Of a stretch of 64,000 bases of DNA, positions 63,457 to 64,000 are shown piece after piece. Positions within the stretch are counted from its first letter, which is position 1; every line of letters starts with the position of its first letter. A model generated the notes under the pieces. It was not told where the DNA came from, did no database searches, and worked only from the letters and a program-made list of their open reading frames with translations. The position numbers were made by a program, and so were the translations under genes. The DNA is from Deinococcus alpinitundrae. GTDB lineage: Bacteria > Deinococcota > Deinococci > Deinococcales > Deinococcaceae. The stretch lies in NCBI RefSeq assembly GCF_009982895.1, contig NZ_WXZL01000004.1:124001-188000 (forward strand), written 5' to 3'.

Positions 63457-64000
63457 ATGAGCGCGCTGATCCTGATTGTCGAAGACGAGCCGCACCTGGC
63501 CGATGTGCTGGAAGCCTACGCCAAGCAGGAGGGCTTTCGCAGTGAGCGGGCCGCCGACGGCAACGCGGCGCTGACCCTGTACCGGGCCGCCAAGCCCGAC
63601 CTGGTGCTGCTCGACATCATGCTGCCGGGCAAGAACGGGCTGGACGTGCTGCGGGCCATTCGCGCCGACAGCGCCACCCCGGTCATTCTGGTGACGGCCC
63701 GCGCCGAGGAAAGCGACCACATCGTCGGCCTGGAACTCGGTGCGGATGATTACGTGGTCAAACCGTTCCGGCCCCGCGAGGTGATGGCGCGGGTGCGGGC
63801 GGTGCTGCGCCGGGCATCTGCCGTATTAGAAAGCGGCCAGGACACCCCGCTACGGGTGGGGCCACTCGACATTGACCGCCGGGCGGTGAGCGCCACCGTC
63901 AACGGCAAGGAACTGCAACTGACCCCCACCGAATTCCGGCTGCTCTCGCACCTGGCCGCCGCACCGGGCCGGGCCTACAGCCGCGAGGAACTGCTCGAAG
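63457..64000 (+). CDS. OmpR/PhoB-family response regulator (cut by the window end)
   Basis: The first 181 codons are present. Receiver domain: LILIVEDEPHLADVLEAYAKQEG, phospho-acceptor Asp53 in LVLLDIMLPGKNGLDVL, VTARAEE, DDYVVKPFRPREVMARVRAVLRR, followed by the start of a winged-helix DNA-binding domain (LTPTEFRLLSHLAAAPGRAYSREELLE). The C-terminus and any partner kinase lie beyond 64000. It is divergent from the tolC-tolC-macA-macB operon, so it may regulate that operon; this is inferred from position. Confidence 0.93.
   Translation, partial: MSALILIVEDEPHLADVLEAYAKQEGFRSERAADGNAALTLYRAAKPDLVLLDIMLPGKNGLDVLRAIRADSATPVILVTARAEESDHIVGLELGADDYVVKPFRPREVMARVRAVLRRASAVLESGQDTPLRVGPLDIDRRAVSATVNGKELQLTPTEFRLLSHLAAAPGRAYSREELLE

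Overview
This is a gene-dense, high-GC chromosomal window that is almost certainly from a Deinococcus species. No ribosomal RNA is present to prove it. The evidence is the set of genes: an HU protein with a Lys/Ala/Pro-rich N-terminal tail, a LysW-pathway aminotransferase (LysJ) of the Thermus/Deinococcus type, a class II ribonucleotide reductase, a bacillithiol-transferase domain, a LEA-like repeat protein and a PA2169-type four-helix protein. Many starts also have a TANNNT box 5-8 nt upstream of the ATG, as expected for leaderless mRNAs, which are reported to be common in Deinococcus.

Layout. 1-2.3 kb: a decayed tandem copy of a small membrane protein gene, its intact copy, a small membrane protein and an SPFH/prohibitin-like protein. 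2.4-7.3 kb: lpdA, lysJ and a CHASE3 histidine kinase coupled to a single-domain response regulator. 7.4-13.1 kb: DUF1517 and DUF1349 proteins, the LEA-like protein, a short promoter-hairpin unit and ppk1. 13.6 kb: a complete tRNA-Pro(GGG) unit with promoter and terminator. 13.8-22.9 kb: M29 aminopeptidase, PA2169-type protein, NrdJ, a cytochrome P450, an M42 peptidase coupled to an isochorismatase-fold pseudoenzyme, and a ThiF/MoeB-like protein. 23.1-27.8 kb: HU and a YehZYXW/OsmF-type osmoprotectant ABC importer. 28.3-34.6 kb: VF530, AguB, a lipoprotein hydrolase, rsmI-pfkA and moeA. 34.6-37.6 kb: a coupled DnaQ-type exonuclease/DUF2239/LRV-repeat operon and a CAX antiporter. 37.7-41.8 kb: an inactive/active M16 peptidase pair, then a PadR/permease-prefix locus with several disabling mutations behind a well-preserved promoter-operator. 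42-50.7 kb: 7Fe ferredoxin, nucleotidyltransferase, YkvA, a MacB-like ABC pair, a metallo-hydrolase, a Ser/Thr kinase, rlmH, a second M29 aminopeptidase with an ArsR/DUF2087 regulator, and YjbQ. 51-56.5 kb: a VIT/CCC1-like transporter behind an iron-box promoter, ftsH, a DUF4384 lipoprotein, a MazG-BstA fusion and a methyltransferase. 56.5-64 kb: a secreted Gln-rich protein, a tolC-tolC-macA-macB-type efflux operon, and a divergent OmpR-type regulator cut by the window end.

Together the genes look mainly chromosomal and housekeeping, with a stress flavour: osmolyte uptake, LEA-like protein, polyphosphate, metal handling, protein quality control, and nucleotide/thiol clean-up. I saw no insertion sequence, prophage or CRISPR array. 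The points most worth following up are the MazG-BstA fusion, the iron-box promoter, the 15-bp minisatellite inside the second TolC signal region, the decayed PadR locus, the DUF2087 regulator operator and the window-wide leaderless promoter pattern.
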